64,000 bases of DNA, taken from JAJDFU01 sp964640855 (lineage in GTDB: Bacteria > Bacteroidota > Bacteroidia > Chitinophagales > Saprospiraceae). Below are positions 8,796 through 18,799 of this stretch, in pieces. Each line of letters begins with the position of its first letter. Position 1 is the first letter of the stretch. The stretch lies in contig CAZXIX010000004.1 in assembly GCA_964640855.1 (NCBI GenBank), positions 33,241-97,240 of the forward strand. Direction: 5' to 3'. The notes below the pieces were generated by a model. The model was not told the origin of the DNA, made no database searches, and saw only the letters and a list, made by a program, of their open reading frames with translations. A program made the translations under genes and the position numbers.

Positions 8796-8845
8796 CCGGT
8801 GCTCAGGATTTTACTCATCTTTGCCCTGAGACACAGTGTTGAAAC

Positions 8846-10677
8846 ATGGCCAAATTCTGGAGATTTCTGGGCTATCTGGGTGCATACAAAGGCTTGCTGA
8901 GCTTAAGTATCCTGAGTCAGATCCTTACGGCTGTTTTCACCACCTTGAGCATCCCCTTACTGGTCCCCTTTCTCAATATTCTATTCGATCAAACGAACCT
9001 GGTAACGGAAAAGCCCACTAGCCTCCAGTCGATCGACGGATGGGTAGCTACCGCGCAGTACTTTTTGAGTCAGATCATTTTGGAGAAAGGGAAGGCTACC
9101 GCTTTGGCTTATGTATGCGGGGCCATCGTGCTGGTTTTTCTCGGAAAGAACATCTTTCGATACCTGGCCCTGTTTTTCATGGCACCGGTGCGCAACGGGG
9201 TCGTAAAGGATATCCGAAACCAGGTATTCGATAAAGTCCTGCGCCTCCCGCTGTCCTATTTCAGCGACGAGCGAAAAGGAGACCTCTTGTCGCGAGCAAC
9301 AGCGGATGTCCAGGAGATCGAATTCAGCGTCCTCGGAGTTATTGAAATCGTTTTCCGCGAACCGCTCATCATCCTGGGGTCAATCGGTTTCATGTTGTAT
9401 ATAAGTCCGGAGCTGACTGTGTTTGTGATCATTCTGATCGCTTTCACCGGGCTCGTCATCGGCGGGGTCGGCCGCAGTTTGAAAAAGCGGTCAGCCCGGG
9501 TTCAGGAACAACTGGGCATGCTGGTCTCTTTGCTCGACGAAGCCTTATTTGGCCTTCGAATCGTCAAAGCCTTCAATGCCGAGCCCTACCAGCGCCAAAA
9601 GTTCGGCAATGCCAATGAGAATTACCGAAAGCTGCTGACCCGCTTGTACTGGCGAAGAGACCTGGCTTCCCCGCTGAGCGAATTTCTGGGGATCACCACC
9701 GTGGCCATCCTGCTTTGGTATGGTTCCGGCCTGGTATTTGCCGGCTCTTTCGAAGCGGCAACATTCCTTACGTTCATCTTCGCTTTTTACAATGTGATCG
9801 ACCCGGCAAAAAAGTTTTCCTCGGCTCAGTATACCATACAAAAAGGGTTGGCGGCAATAGACCGCATCCAGGAAATCCTTTCCGCCCCCGTCACCATTCA
9901 GGATAAACCCGACGCTTTGCCGCTGCACGCCTTCGAGCGGGAAGTGAATTACCAGAATGTATCCTTCCAGTACAATCCTCAGGAAGGTATGGTGCTAGAT
10001 CAGGTCGATCTGAGGATTTCCAAAGGCCATTCCATAGCCCTGGTGGGATCTTCCGGAGCCGGAAAATCTACGCTGGTAGACTTGTTGCCCCGCTTTTACG
10101 ATGTCACCAGCGGAAAGATTACCCTCGACGGGGTAGACATCCGGGACATCCGACTGCATGACTTGCGCTCCGTCATGGGTTTGGTCAGCCAGGAGGCCGT
10201 CCTTTTCAACGATACGATTTTCAACAACATCGTATTTGGCCTTCAGCAGGTCTCGGAGACCGAAGTGATCGAAGCCGCCAAAGTGGCCAATGCCCATGAT
10301 TTCATTCTGGCTACGGAAAACGGCTATCAGACCCACATCGGCGACCGCGGACAGAAGTTGAGCGGAGGGNNNNNNNNNNAGGGCAGCGCCAAAGACTGAC
10401 CATCGCCCGGGCGATCTTGCAAAATCCGCCCATTTTGATCCTGGACGAAGCGACTTCGGCCCTCGATGCCGAATCGGAAAAACTGGTCCAGGAAGCTTTG
10501 TTCAAGCTTATGCAAAACCGAACCAGTATCGTGATCGCCCACCGCCTCAGTACCATCCAACATGCTGATTCCATCGTCGTGATGGAAAAAGGCAGGATTG
10601 TCGAGCAAGGTACCCACAATGAGCTGTTGGAGCGGGAGGGAGCCTATGCCAAACTTGTCCGCCTGCAAGCTGTTTGA
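8846..10677 (+). CDS. ABC exporter, fused transmembrane and ATPase domains (MsbA-like), interrupted by an assembly gap
   Basis: Homodimer-type ABC exporter; in Bacteroidota this branch includes lipid and lipid A flippases, but the cargo is not certain. The N-terminal part has six membrane helices (about residues 1-320), and the ATPase follows with Walker A GSSGAGKS at 401-408. The signature LSGG at codons 505-508 runs into ten N (10370-10379). Sequence right of the gap begins AGGG, repeating the last four bases left of it. Removing the N run and this duplicate restores LSGGQRQRLTIARA, then ILILDEATSALD (Walker B) and the switch IAHRLST, giving one 605-residue protein. The apparent frame break is therefore an artefact. 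Confidence 0.9.
10370..10379. other. assembly gap (10 N) with overlapping contig ends
   Basis: Ten N inside the ABC exporter signature motif. The bases flanking the gap share AGGG on both sides, so the contigs really overlap by 4 bp and nothing is missing. Ten N plus 4 duplicated bases add 14 nt, which is what shifts the frame. Confidence 0.9.
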
Positions 10678-10780
10678 CCCCCGGGATTTCTCACAAAGCA
10701 AAAATTTGCAGATTTTAAGGGATCGTTCCACCACCCAATTGCGTTTAAATAGGTAAATCCAAACCGGTAGACTTGCGCCT

Positions 10781-11914
10781 ATGAAGGATCTCTACCCTCT
10801 TCTTGTTTTGTTTCTGGGAATAAGCCGGATCACGGCTGCTCAGATCACCGTGGGCGCAAATACCTTTCCGGCTCCGGGGGACAGTCTGATCACTTGTATC
10901 GACAACCTTCCCGCTTCGATCAACCTGATCGGCCCCGGAGGACCTCATATATGGGATTTCAGCAACCTGCAATCCCCTTTTGCCCAAAGAACACTCGTAC
11001 TCTCCTCAGAAGAAGTGAACCTTCCGGCCGGTTTTTCGAAAAGCTCATTCATAGCCACCGTCCCCCTACTGGAAGGACAAGGATTTTACCGGGTGCAGCC
11101 AGACCGGCTGGAACTACTGGGATTTTCCGGGCCTGCTCCAGACGGAATCGCCGGCGAACTAACCTTTCCCTTTATTCCCCCTTCCGTTGAGCGTTGGGCT
11201 CCCTTGAACTACCAGGATAACCGGGACCAATCCTTTTCATTCACCTTGACCTTTCCGGCTGAGGCCTTGCCGGAGCTCGAACTGGATTCACTTCCCATCC
11301 AGCCGGATTCCTTCCGGGTTACCTTTCAGGTGGAAAGGACCTTTGAAGTTGATGCCTTCGGAACTCTCATCCTGCCGGAAGGCAATTACGAGGTGTTGCG
11401 GGAAAAGCGAACCGAGGCCCGCAGTCCGGAGCTGGAAGTTTTCATACCCGTACTGAATTGGGTCAGCTTGAGCGAAGACCTGGTTCCGCCGGAGTTTTTC
11501 GGTCCCGCCCGGACCATTACGTACTACTTTTTCAACGACAAGGTCAAAGAGCCGGTTGCCATTGTCGCAACCGAAAAGGAGGGCACCCTTCCCGTTTCGG
11601 TGGAATACAAATCCCGGGGCCTGGTTACAGATATTCGGGATCAGGCCGGGCTCAAACCCGGCGTTTTTGCCTACCCCAACCCGGCCATTACCCAGATCCG
11701 TTTCGACTTCAAGGACCTCAAACCCGATACGTATACCTTGACGATTTACAACGTTCTGGGGCAACCGCTCTGGAAAAGATCCTATCAGATCCGGCACGAC
11801 CAGACCGAAAAAGTCAACCTTTCCCGTTTCAACAAGGGTACCTACCTCTACAGCCTGGAGGATTCGAAAGGAAAAGTCGTCACCGCCAGGCGTTTCGTCA
11901 TCATTCGTCCGTAG
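10781..11914 (+). CDS. secreted protein with T9SS type A sorting domain
   Basis: A 377-residue exported protein. It has a Sec signal peptide (MKDLYPLLVLFLGISRITAAQ) and, at about 297-377, a C-terminal sorting domain of the T9SS type A kind: YPNPAITQIRFDF, then LTIYNVLGQPLWK and FNKGTYLYSLEDSKGKVVTARRFVI. The domain directs passage through the outer membrane by the type IX system, after which it is normally removed. The central part (25-290) is beta-rich with no recognised enzyme motif, so the role of the mature protein is unknown. It is 51 nt before the next gene on the same strand. Confidence 0.85.
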   Translation: MKDLYPLLVLFLGISRITAAQITVGANTFPAPGDSLITCIDNLPASINLIGPGGPHIWDFSNLQSPFAQRTLVLSSEEVNLPAGFSKSSFIATVPLLEGQGFYRVQPDRLELLGFSGPAPDGIAGELTFPFIPPSVERWAPLNYQDNRDQSFSFTLTFPAEALPELELDSLPIQPDSFRVTFQVERTFEVDAFGTLILPEGNYEVLREKRTEARSPELEVFIPVLNWVSLSEDLVPPEFFGPARTITYYFFNDKVKEPVAIVATEKEGTLPVSVEYKSRGLVTDIRDQAGLKPGVFAYPNPAITQIRFDFKDLKPDTYTLTIYNVLGQPLWKRSYQIRHDQTEKVNLSRFNKGTYLYSLEDSKGKVVTARRFVIIRP

Positions 11915-11965
11915 TCGGCATAGGGGTAGGCGGTTGATCCCCGCATCTTCCTCAAAAAACACATT

Positions 11966-12532
11966 ATGCGACTGTTGATCATTTCCTTGCTGGCCGGTTT
12001 TTTCCTGTTGCTAGGGTTAAACCAGGCCCGGGCGCAGCGTACCGAATATCTGCTGGAAGACATCCGCCTGAGTGGCATATACGGAGGCCCCTTGTTTAAT
12101 TTTACCTATTACGACGGGGAGCCCCAACGGATTTTTGGCGGTTACTTTGCTTTCGGCTTCGACCGTACGATCGCCCTTGGGTGGCAATGGATGCGCATGC
12201 GCGATCGCGTCCTGTTCCCCGATCAGGTAGACGAATGGCGGATCAATTACAACGGTTTTACAGTAGACTTCACTCCCTGGGGAGGCAAAATTATCCATCC
12301 GGAAATCTCTTTTTTGGTGGGCCCGGGAGACTACTTTCTGGGATCCATCAAGAAACGGGTCCTGGTTTTACAGCCGTCGGCCGGCCTGGAGGTTAACATC
12401 TGGAGAATAATGAAGGTGGGGGTCCAGGGCGGGTATCGATTCATTCAGCGAAATGATCCCAACCTGGTACCGACCGAGGATATCAATACCTTTTTTCTGC
12501 AGGTAGACCTCCGATTCGGATGGTCATGGTGA
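11966..12532 (+). CDS. outer-membrane-like beta protein (paralogue of 38422-39042)
   Basis: A 188-residue exported protein with signal peptide MRLLIISLLAGFFLLLGLNQARAQ and alternating hydrophobic, Gly- and aromatic-rich segments ending in LQVDLRFGWSW, as expected of a small outer membrane beta-barrel or adhesion-like surface protein. The segment GLEVNIWRIMKVGVQGGYRF matches the second such protein in this window (GLEVNLYRFVRLAGTVGYRW), so the two are paralogues. No catalytic motif. The stop overlaps by 9 bp the end of the convergent alpha/beta hydrolase gene. Function unknown. Confidence 0.7.
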   Translation: MRLLIISLLAGFFLLLGLNQARAQRTEYLLEDIRLSGIYGGPLFNFTYYDGEPQRIFGGYFAFGFDRTIALGWQWMRMRDRVLFPDQVDEWRINYNGFTVDFTPWGGKIIHPEISFLVGPGDYFLGSIKKRVLVLQPSAGLEVNIWRIMKVGVQGGYRFIQRNDPNLVPTEDINTFFLQVDLRFGWSW

Positions 12533-14224
12533 GGATGGGCAAAGCATCCCCGGGCGGGGCTTCTCCGGACAGACTCCGTCCTGCCGAAGGGTTCGGTGAA
12601 GCTGGAAGTATAATCCTTTTTCCACCGTCTGCCGGATGAACTGATCTATGTCCTCGGTATAATCTCCATAGAGGGGGAGGCTGGCCCATTCATGACCGCC
12701 CCCGCAGGCCGTAAGCAGATAGCGGGATACGCCCAGATCATCCAGTTTTTTAGCTATGGCATAAGGCCCATGGAGCGGCAGGTATCCTACGTCTCCCGGG
12801 CTGCAATAGTGATGCGGAGCAGCGGCATAAGGAACCAACCCGTCGCATGTGCCGTGGAAAAACAGGGTGGGCAGGGCATTGTCCGCCCGAATGAGCGAGG
12901 TATCGACGATGGCACCGGCCATGCTGATCAGGCCTGCATATTGAAACCCTTCCGGCAAAGCAATCCATTTGCCCGGGGCGCTGCGGGCTTCCCAATAGGC
13001 GGCGTGCAGGATCGCCTCTGCTCCTGCGCTGCTACCGGCCAGCAGGATGTGATCCGGATCAACCCCCAGACTATCGGCATATTGGAGCAGGAATAACGTG
13101 GCTCGGCGAATGTCATTGGCCGCTGCCCGGAAGGTCTGGAGCTTGTTTTTGACCGGTTGGTCGCAGGAGAAGGATTTCCCTTTCATGGTCAGGCGGTAGG
13201 AAATATTTGCCACCGTGTAGCCCCGGGCGGCAAGTGCGCGGGCAAAGTCCACATGAACCGGCTCATCCCGCCTTCCGCCGGCAAAGCCTCCTCCGTGTAC
13301 ATACAGGATCGTCGTATTTCGGCCCACCACTTCTTTCCCAGGCCGATACAGATCGAGCACCAGTTCTGATCCCCGGATGGTCGCATAGGTGTAGGTAGCC
13401 GTTCGAACGGGCTGTAAATCCGCCCGATAGCTGTTCCTTTTGCGTTGACGGAAAAGCCAGGGCAGTAGTTGCGGCTCGGCAAGGGCCAACTTCCAGCAGT
13501 CATGCCCCGCCTTTGGAAATTCGGTATAAAGCACTTTTGCGCCTTCCGCCTCCAGCTTTTGGACCAACTTTTGGGTTAGATCAACGGAAACGATATCATC
13601 CTGGGCACCCTGAAAGAACCACAAGGGCACTTGCAGACCGTAAGCGGGTGTAAGGGCGGAATTACCTCCCCCCGATATCGGTACGGCTGCCGCATAAAGG
13701 TCGGGCCTCCTCCCGATCCATTCAAGGACCCCGAAACCGCCAGTGGATACCCCTATCAGATAGATGCGATCGGGATCGACGGCTTCCTTTTCCTTTAGCT
13801 GAACCAGCAATTCCTGGGCTGCCGCAGAAGCCGGACTCGGAGACTCAAATAAAGGGAAAGACCATTTCTGACTGGATCGTCGGGCATACGTCCATGTATT
13901 TTTTTCAGGGCACTCCGGAATGACAACGATGGCCGGAAAACGTTTCCGAATATCCGGATCCAGGAAAAGAGAAGCCCCATCCGCTAATTGCGCCTCCTTA
14001 TCCGCCCCTCCCGCTTCCTCGCCATGTATGAAGAAGACCATCGGATATCGAAGGGTAGGATCATAATTCTCCGGAAACAGGATGCGATAAGGGATCTCTA
14101 GACCTGTATAGGAATGGAATTTTTGAGCCTCAAAAGCTTGAGCTGTCAATTTTCCTCCCAAAAGGATCGTGAAACAAAGGATCACAAGCTGCAACAGGAT
14201 GCCCGTTCGATCTGCAAATAGCAT
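12524..14224 (-). CDS. exported protein with two tandem alpha/beta hydrolase domains
   Basis: A 566-residue protein starting at an ATG that gives a signal peptide (FADRTGILLQLVILCFTILL); an earlier start at 14341 would overlap the upstream gene by 86 bp. Domain 1 (about 35-260) resembles secreted depolymerase or feruloyl-esterase-like hydrolases: nucleophile Ser160 in GVSTGG, Asp209 or Asp210, and His241. Domain 2 (about 270-540) resembles BD-FAE/carboxylesterase-like enzymes: oxyanion HGGG at 310-313, Ser399 in GSSAG, Asp461 and His511. Both triads look complete, so it may carry two esterase activities. It lies 31 nt after the M14 carboxypeptidase gene, probably one transcript of exported hydrolases. 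Confidence 0.8.
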   Translation of the reverse strand: MLFADRTGILLQLVILCFTILLGGKLTAQAFEAQKFHSYTGLEIPYRILFPENYDPTLRYPMVFFIHGEEAGGADKEAQLADGASLFLDPDIRKRFPAIVVIPECPEKNTWTYARRSSQKWSFPLFESPSPASAAAQELLVQLKEKEAVDPDRIYLIGVSTGGFGVLEWIGRRPDLYAAAVPISGGGNSALTPAYGLQVPLWFFQGAQDDIVSVDLTQKLVQKLEAEGAKVLYTEFPKAGHDCWKLALAEPQLLPWLFRQRKRNSYRADLQPVRTATYTYATIRGSELVLDLYRPGKEVVGRNTTILYVHGGGFAGGRRDEPVHVDFARALAARGYTVANISYRLTMKGKSFSCDQPVKNKLQTFRAAANDIRRATLFLLQYADSLGVDPDHILLAGSSAGAEAILHAAYWEARSAPGKWIALPEGFQYAGLISMAGAIVDTSLIRADNALPTLFFHGTCDGLVPYAAAPHHYCSPGDVGYLPLHGPYAIAKKLDDLGVSRYLLTACGGGHEWASLPLYGDYTEDIDQFIRQTVEKGLYFQLHRTLRQDGVCPEKPRPGMLCPSSP

Positions 14225-14255
14225 GTAATTGGGTTTTAAGTAGGTGATCGGATCA

Positions 14256-15725
14256 TCATGGGTTGACCAGCTGCCGTAGGCGACCCGTATCGCGGTCCAG
14301 ACGGTATAAGTGGCCATTCTGCACATAATAGGAACATGCATCTTCCTGGCAAAGGTAAAACTGAGGGTTCCCCCCCAGACCCAGCCTATAGCCCGGTTCG
14401 TCTCCCGGAGAGATCAGCTGAAAAGGAAGATCCGGATGCTTTTCCGGATCCGGCAGGGCCTGCAGCTGAAAAACCGAGTATCCCTTCTCCAGGAACGGAA
14501 CGGGATCCGATTGCATCAGGTCGGCCAGGTTACGGAAGGCGCGGGGATAGGTTTTCCCGGACTGGATCCGATAGCCGGTCCCTTCGAAATCGACATGGCC
14601 GTAATGCATGGACAGATCGCCGATGTCGGAGATCCGGCCTTCGTACATGGTCCCGCGGATCGAATCCCAGCCTGTTTCCAGGTTCCGAAAACCGATATCC
14701 ACTATCCGGGGATCGCCGTTCCGATCGCGTACCGTGACGTTGCGCAGCAAGAGGTCAAAAAAAGCATCGCGCGAGTTATAGGGGATGCGGCGGTATTGTT
14801 TGAGCGAATGCTCTTCCCAGGCTCCAGTAGCGATCTGATCCAATGCCGACAAGAGCAAGACGAAGTTTAGCCTCCTGAGTTCTTGTTTCTCCCAGTCCCC
14901 CTTGATGATCCCGGATTCCACCAGGATGGTCCGCGTGCCCCATTTTTGGAAGTTATCTCCAAAGGCCCGCTTCTCAAAAGCCTCGTTATACCGTGCGATA
15001 TAATCTCCGACAAAGGGTTGGATGTCCTTCACGATGCCGCCGATCAACTTCATGGCCGCTTCCCGGCCTTCGTTCATACTGCGCTCTTCGTCAAATGCAG
15101 GCGCCAGAAAAGCAAGAGCCACCGGCCGGTCCTGATCGCCTACGCCATAGAATCGCCTTTGGTCATGCATGTTGAAACCCCACTCGGGCTGGAGGCTGTC
15201 CCGCAGAGCCTTTAACAGCTGGGCTTCCGGACTCGTCAGCCGCAAGGCATCCCGGTTCAGATCTATACCCAGGGCATTGCGCCGGATGAACCGGGCGGCC
15301 CCGTCCGGATTGAGCATGGGAATGAAATGGATATCCAGTCGGGAAAGGATCCGTTGCCGCAAGGCGTCAAAGCCATCCCCCGAAGCTTCAAAGAAGCGAA
15401 ACAAATCCAAAAAGGCCATGGTGGCGGTTGCCTCATCGCCGTGCATCTGGGACCAAAGGAGTACCCGGGTACCGCCTTCCCCGGTTCGAACAGAGTAGAT
15501 CGGCCTGCCCTCCAGTGATTGGCCTGCCCGGGTGATTTCCCAGGGTTCTCCTATCCGGGCCAGGCGCTCTTCCAGTTCTTCGGGCAAAAAACGGCGATGG
15601 ATGATGGTGGAATCCCGGTATTCCTCATGGTTTTGATACAATTGCTCGGATAAGGAAGATTTGCCGTGGATCAACGGGAAGATCAAAAAAACCTGGATTA
15701 GAAAGTACAGAAAGGGCAACGCCAT
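14256..15725 (-). CDS. exported M14-family zinc carboxypeptidase
   Basis: A 489-residue exported metallopeptidase. The ATG at 15725 gives a clean signal peptide (ALPFLYFLIQVFLIFPLIHG); a longer frame reaching 15806 lacks one. Zinc ligands are visible as His95 and Glu98 in MHGDEAT and His187 in NMHDQ, with the GIDLNRD motif at 153-159. The core carboxypeptidase domain spans about 45-320; the remaining 170 residues are a C-terminal extension without recognised fold. Likely periplasmic or surface digestion of peptides or muropeptides. It is upstream of, and probably cotranscribed with, the double alpha/beta hydrolase. Confidence 0.85.
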   Translation of the reverse strand: MALPFLYFLIQVFLIFPLIHGKSSLSEQLYQNHEEYRDSTIIHRRFLPEELEERLARIGEPWEITRAGQSLEGRPIYSVRTGEGGTRVLLWSQMHGDEATATMAFLDLFRFFEASGDGFDALRQRILSRLDIHFIPMLNPDGAARFIRRNALGIDLNRDALRLTSPEAQLLKALRDSLQPEWGFNMHDQRRFYGVGDQDRPVALAFLAPAFDEERSMNEGREAAMKLIGGIVKDIQPFVGDYIARYNEAFEKRAFGDNFQKWGTRTILVESGIIKGDWEKQELRRLNFVLLLSALDQIATGAWEEHSLKQYRRIPYNSRDAFFDLLLRNVTVRDRNGDPRIVDIGFRNLETGWDSIRGTMYEGRISDIGDLSMHYGHVDFEGTGYRIQSGKTYPRAFRNLADLMQSDPVPFLEKGYSVFQLQALPDPEKHPDLPFQLISPGDEPGYRLGLGGNPQFYLCQEDACSYYVQNGHLYRLDRDTGRLRQLVNP

Positions 15726-15942
15726 CGAGTCTTTTTTGACCCAAGAAGATACGCCATTCAAAGGATCTAACCTATCGGGGCCGTAAAAAGTAGGCATTAC
15801 AGGCAAACCGGGGAAACTGTACCTTTAGAGACTTGTTACATTCCGACCCGATCAAGCCTTTTCTGGCAAACGATTGTACGAACCTTATTTTTCCCCATTG
15901 AACTTGCTTTGTAAGTTCAGGAAAAACCGAAAAACTAGAAAT

Positions 15943-18798
15943 ATGTCTGAACCCGCGATCCAACCCCAATTGCGCGAACGCCCGAAAGATCCCTTTTCGG
16001 TCAAGGAATTTACTCTGTCCAATGGCATGCGCCTGTTCGTGAGCGTCAACAAACACGAACCCCGGATTTATACGCAGGTAGCTGTTCGGGCCGGGTCCAA
16101 ACAAGACCCGCCGGAAACCACCGGCCTGGCCCATTACATGGAACATATGCTTTTCAAAGGCACGAGCCGGATCGGCACCCGGGACTGGAAACGGGAAAAA
16201 GAATTGCTGGATCAGATCGAAGACCTTTTCGAAAAACACCGGCAATCGAAGGAAGAATCGGAACGCAAGGCCATTTACCGCCAAATCGACAAGCTGTCTT
16301 TCGAAGCCGCCAAACTGGTGGCTCCCAACGAATACGATAAACTGGCTACCTCCATCGGGGCCAAAAGTACCAATGCCTACACCTGGGTCGAGCAGACCGT
16401 TTTTCTCAACGACATCCCTTCCAACGAGCTGGAACGCTGGATGAAACTGGAAGCTGAGCGCTTTCGAATGTTGGCCCTCCGGCTTTTTCATACCGAACTC
16501 GAAACGGTCTACGAAGAATTCAACATAAGTCAGGACCGGGATTTCCGCAAGGTCAACAAGGCGATCCGGGAGGTGCTTTTCCCCTCCCACCCCTATGGCA
16601 CGCAAACCACCATCGGGTCCGCCAAGGATCTGAAAAGCCCTTCCATGCGGAACATTCAGTGGTTTTTCAAGACCTATTATGTGCCCAACAACATGGCGCT
16701 GATCCTGACCGGAGACATAGATCCGGAAGAAGCCTTCCAACTCGCCGAAACCCATTTCGGCTCTTATCCGGCCCGCGAAATTCCCCCGTTCACTTTCGAG
16801 GAACAGCCCCCGCTGGCCCAACCCGTCGAAAAAGAGGCGTTTGGCCAGGAAGCTCCCTTCGTGCAAATCGCCTGGCGCAGCGATGGATCGCAAAGCGATA
16901 ACCCCTTTCTTTTGTCCGTGTTGAACACCATGCTCTATAACCAAAGAGCCGGATTGCTGGACGAAAACCTGCTCCAGAATCAAAAAGTGCTGGAAGCCCG
17001 ATCCTGGTCCTGGTTGTACGAAGATTATTCGGTGTTCGGATTGTACGGCAAGGCCCGCGAAGGACAGGCCCTGGAAGAAGTAAAGGACCTGCTTTTGGAG
17101 CAGGTAGAAAAAATCCGGAACGGTGACTTTGAACCCTGGTTGCTGGAAGGCGCCATACGGGACCTCCGGATCAATGAGCTTCGAGCCACAGAGGATAACG
17201 AAATGCGGGCCCATATCCTGACCAATGCCTTTATTCTGGGCATTGATTGGGAACGGTATGTCCATCGATTTGAATTGCTGGATCAGCTGAGCCCGGAAGG
17301 AATAGCTTCCATAGCCCGGAAAAACCTGAATGACGATTACGTGGTGGTCTATAAAAGACAAGGGCCCGACGATCAGGTCGTCAAAGTAGACAAGCCGGAG
17401 ATCACACCCGTTCAACTCGACCGGGAGGCTCTTTCAGAATTCGGGAAAGCTTTTCTGGCAAAAACTTCCCCTCCCCCCAAACCGGTATTTATCGATTCCG
17501 ATCAGGATATCCAGACGGCAGACCTGAAGGGAATGAAACTCTCCCGGGTTCGCAATCCGGATAATTCCATTTTCAGTCTGTCTTATTTATACGATTTTGG
17601 ATCATCTTCGGATTCCCGGCTGCGGATGGCCCTCCGTTTGCTTCCCTATTTGGGTACGGCCGATTCCTCGGTGAAAGAAAGGCAGCGCGATTTCTTTAAA
17701 CTAGGCTTGCACTTGAATACCGGCCTGTCCGAAAAGCGGTTCCGGATCAGCCTGAGCGGACTGGAGGAAAATTTATCCGAGGGGATTCGCAAACTGGACC
17801 ATTTCCTGGCCAACCTGCGAGGCGATCCCGAAACCTTGCGGAATTTGGTGGCCGATGTCTTGATCAAACGTCGAAATGCCAAACAGAACAAGCAGACGAT
17901 CCTACAGCACGGCATGCTAAATTATGCTCGCTATGGGGCCATCTCTCCTTTCACCGACAAGCTTTCCGAGGAACAACTTCTCGGATTGGATGCCGATGAA
18001 CTGGCCTCCCACCTGACTCGCATCGGGAAACAGGAGCATCAGGTTTATTACTATGGTCAGATGGAAATGGAAGAGGTGGAGAAATGCATCGCAGAGAACC
18101 ATGCCTTCCCGGTCGCCAAAAGCACCTTCGATCAGGTCAAGACCTATCCCGAATGGGAGACCCAGGAGGGAAAGATCTATTTCGTCCATTTTCCCATGGT
18201 TCAGGTCGAACTCATGCTCTATTCCAGGGGCACACCCCACTTCTCGCTGGAAGAACACCTCCTGTCTCAGTTGTACAACGAGTATTTCGGTTACGGTCTC
18301 AGTTCCATCGTGTTCCAGGAGATTAGGGAATCTCGTGCGCTCGCTTATTCGACCTACGCTTACTACAGTTCTCCCCTCCGTGCCGAGAATGCCCACCGGC
18401 TCAGTGCGTTTGTGGGTACGCAGCCCGATAAAATGCAAGAGGCCATCACATCGCTGAGGCAGATCCTGGAGGATATGCCGGTGGTACCGGAATTGATCGA
18501 CCAGGCACGCCTTTCCATTCAAAAGCGGATTGCCACCGAAAGAGTCAAACCGGACAGCCTTTTTTGGGAAATGCGTCGTAACCGGGACCGCGGCTTCGAT
18601 CGCGATCTGCGGCAAGACATGTACGATCGCATGGGCGCCATCCGCCCCCCGGAACTCGTCGATTTCCAGCAACAACATGTGAAAGGGCGCCCCTATGCGC
18701 TCCTGGTCCTGGGTGACCGCAGCCGGATCGACTTCGATTTTCTGAGTCAGCAGGGTAAGGTGGAGGAATTAAGCCTTGAACAGATCTTCGGATATTGA
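15943..18798 (+). CDS. M16-family zinc peptidase (insulinase/pitrilysin-like)
   Basis: A 951-residue peptidase with the inverted zinc motif HYMEH (His64, Glu67, His68) and, downstream, the ETVYEEF stretch supplying the third ligand as in insulinase-family enzymes. It has two M16 half-repeats on each side, the second half being inactive as usual. The ATG at 15943 (MSEPAIQPQ) was preferred over an upstream in-frame codon because the extra 23 residues are basic and unlike the family. No signal peptide, so it is probably cytosolic and degrades peptides. It ends just before the PLP enzyme gene (stop 18796-18798, next ATG 18800). Confidence 0.9.
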   Translation: MSEPAIQPQLRERPKDPFSVKEFTLSNGMRLFVSVNKHEPRIYTQVAVRAGSKQDPPETTGLAHYMEHMLFKGTSRIGTRDWKREKELLDQIEDLFEKHRQSKEESERKAIYRQIDKLSFEAAKLVAPNEYDKLATSIGAKSTNAYTWVEQTVFLNDIPSNELERWMKLEAERFRMLALRLFHTELETVYEEFNISQDRDFRKVNKAIREVLFPSHPYGTQTTIGSAKDLKSPSMRNIQWFFKTYYVPNNMALILTGDIDPEEAFQLAETHFGSYPAREIPPFTFEEQPPLAQPVEKEAFGQEAPFVQIAWRSDGSQSDNPFLLSVLNTMLYNQRAGLLDENLLQNQKVLEARSWSWLYEDYSVFGLYGKAREGQALEEVKDLLLEQVEKIRNGDFEPWLLEGAIRDLRINELRATEDNEMRAHILTNAFILGIDWERYVHRFELLDQLSPEGIASIARKNLNDDYVVVYKRQGPDDQVVKVDKPEITPVQLDREALSEFGKAFLAKTSPPPKPVFIDSDQDIQTADLKGMKLSRVRNPDNSIFSLSYLYDFGSSSDSRLRMALRLLPYLGTADSSVKERQRDFFKLGLHLNTGLSEKRFRISLSGLEENLSEGIRKLDHFLANLRGDPETLRNLVADVLIKRRNAKQNKQTILQHGMLNYARYGAISPFTDKLSEEQLLGLDADELASHLTRIGKQEHQVYYYGQMEMEEVEKCIAENHAFPVAKSTFDQVKTYPEWETQEGKIYFVHFPMVQVELMLYSRGTPHFSLEEHLLSQLYNEYFGYGLSSIVFQEIRESRALAYSTYAYYSSPLRAENAHRLSAFVGTQPDKMQEAITSLRQILEDMPVVPELIDQARLSIQKRIATERVKPDSLFWEMRRNRDRGFDRDLRQDMYDRMGAIRPPELVDFQQQHVKGRPYALLVLGDRSRIDFDFLSQQGKVEELSLEQIFGY

Positions 18799-18799
18799 A

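Noticed and set aside
10370..10417. Frameshifted or truncated ABC transporter pseudogene
   Set aside because: Contig ends overlap by AGGG; with the gap removed the reading frame is intact.
13390..13410. tRNA T-loop-like GTTCGAAC
   Set aside because: Lies within the hydrolase coding region and no cloverleaf can be drawn around it; no tRNA was found anywhere in the window.
15772..17415. Long open frame (547 codons) on the minus strand
   Set aside because: Antisense to the M16 peptidase. Rich in Phe, Gly and Gln with no domain; a shadow of the real gene.
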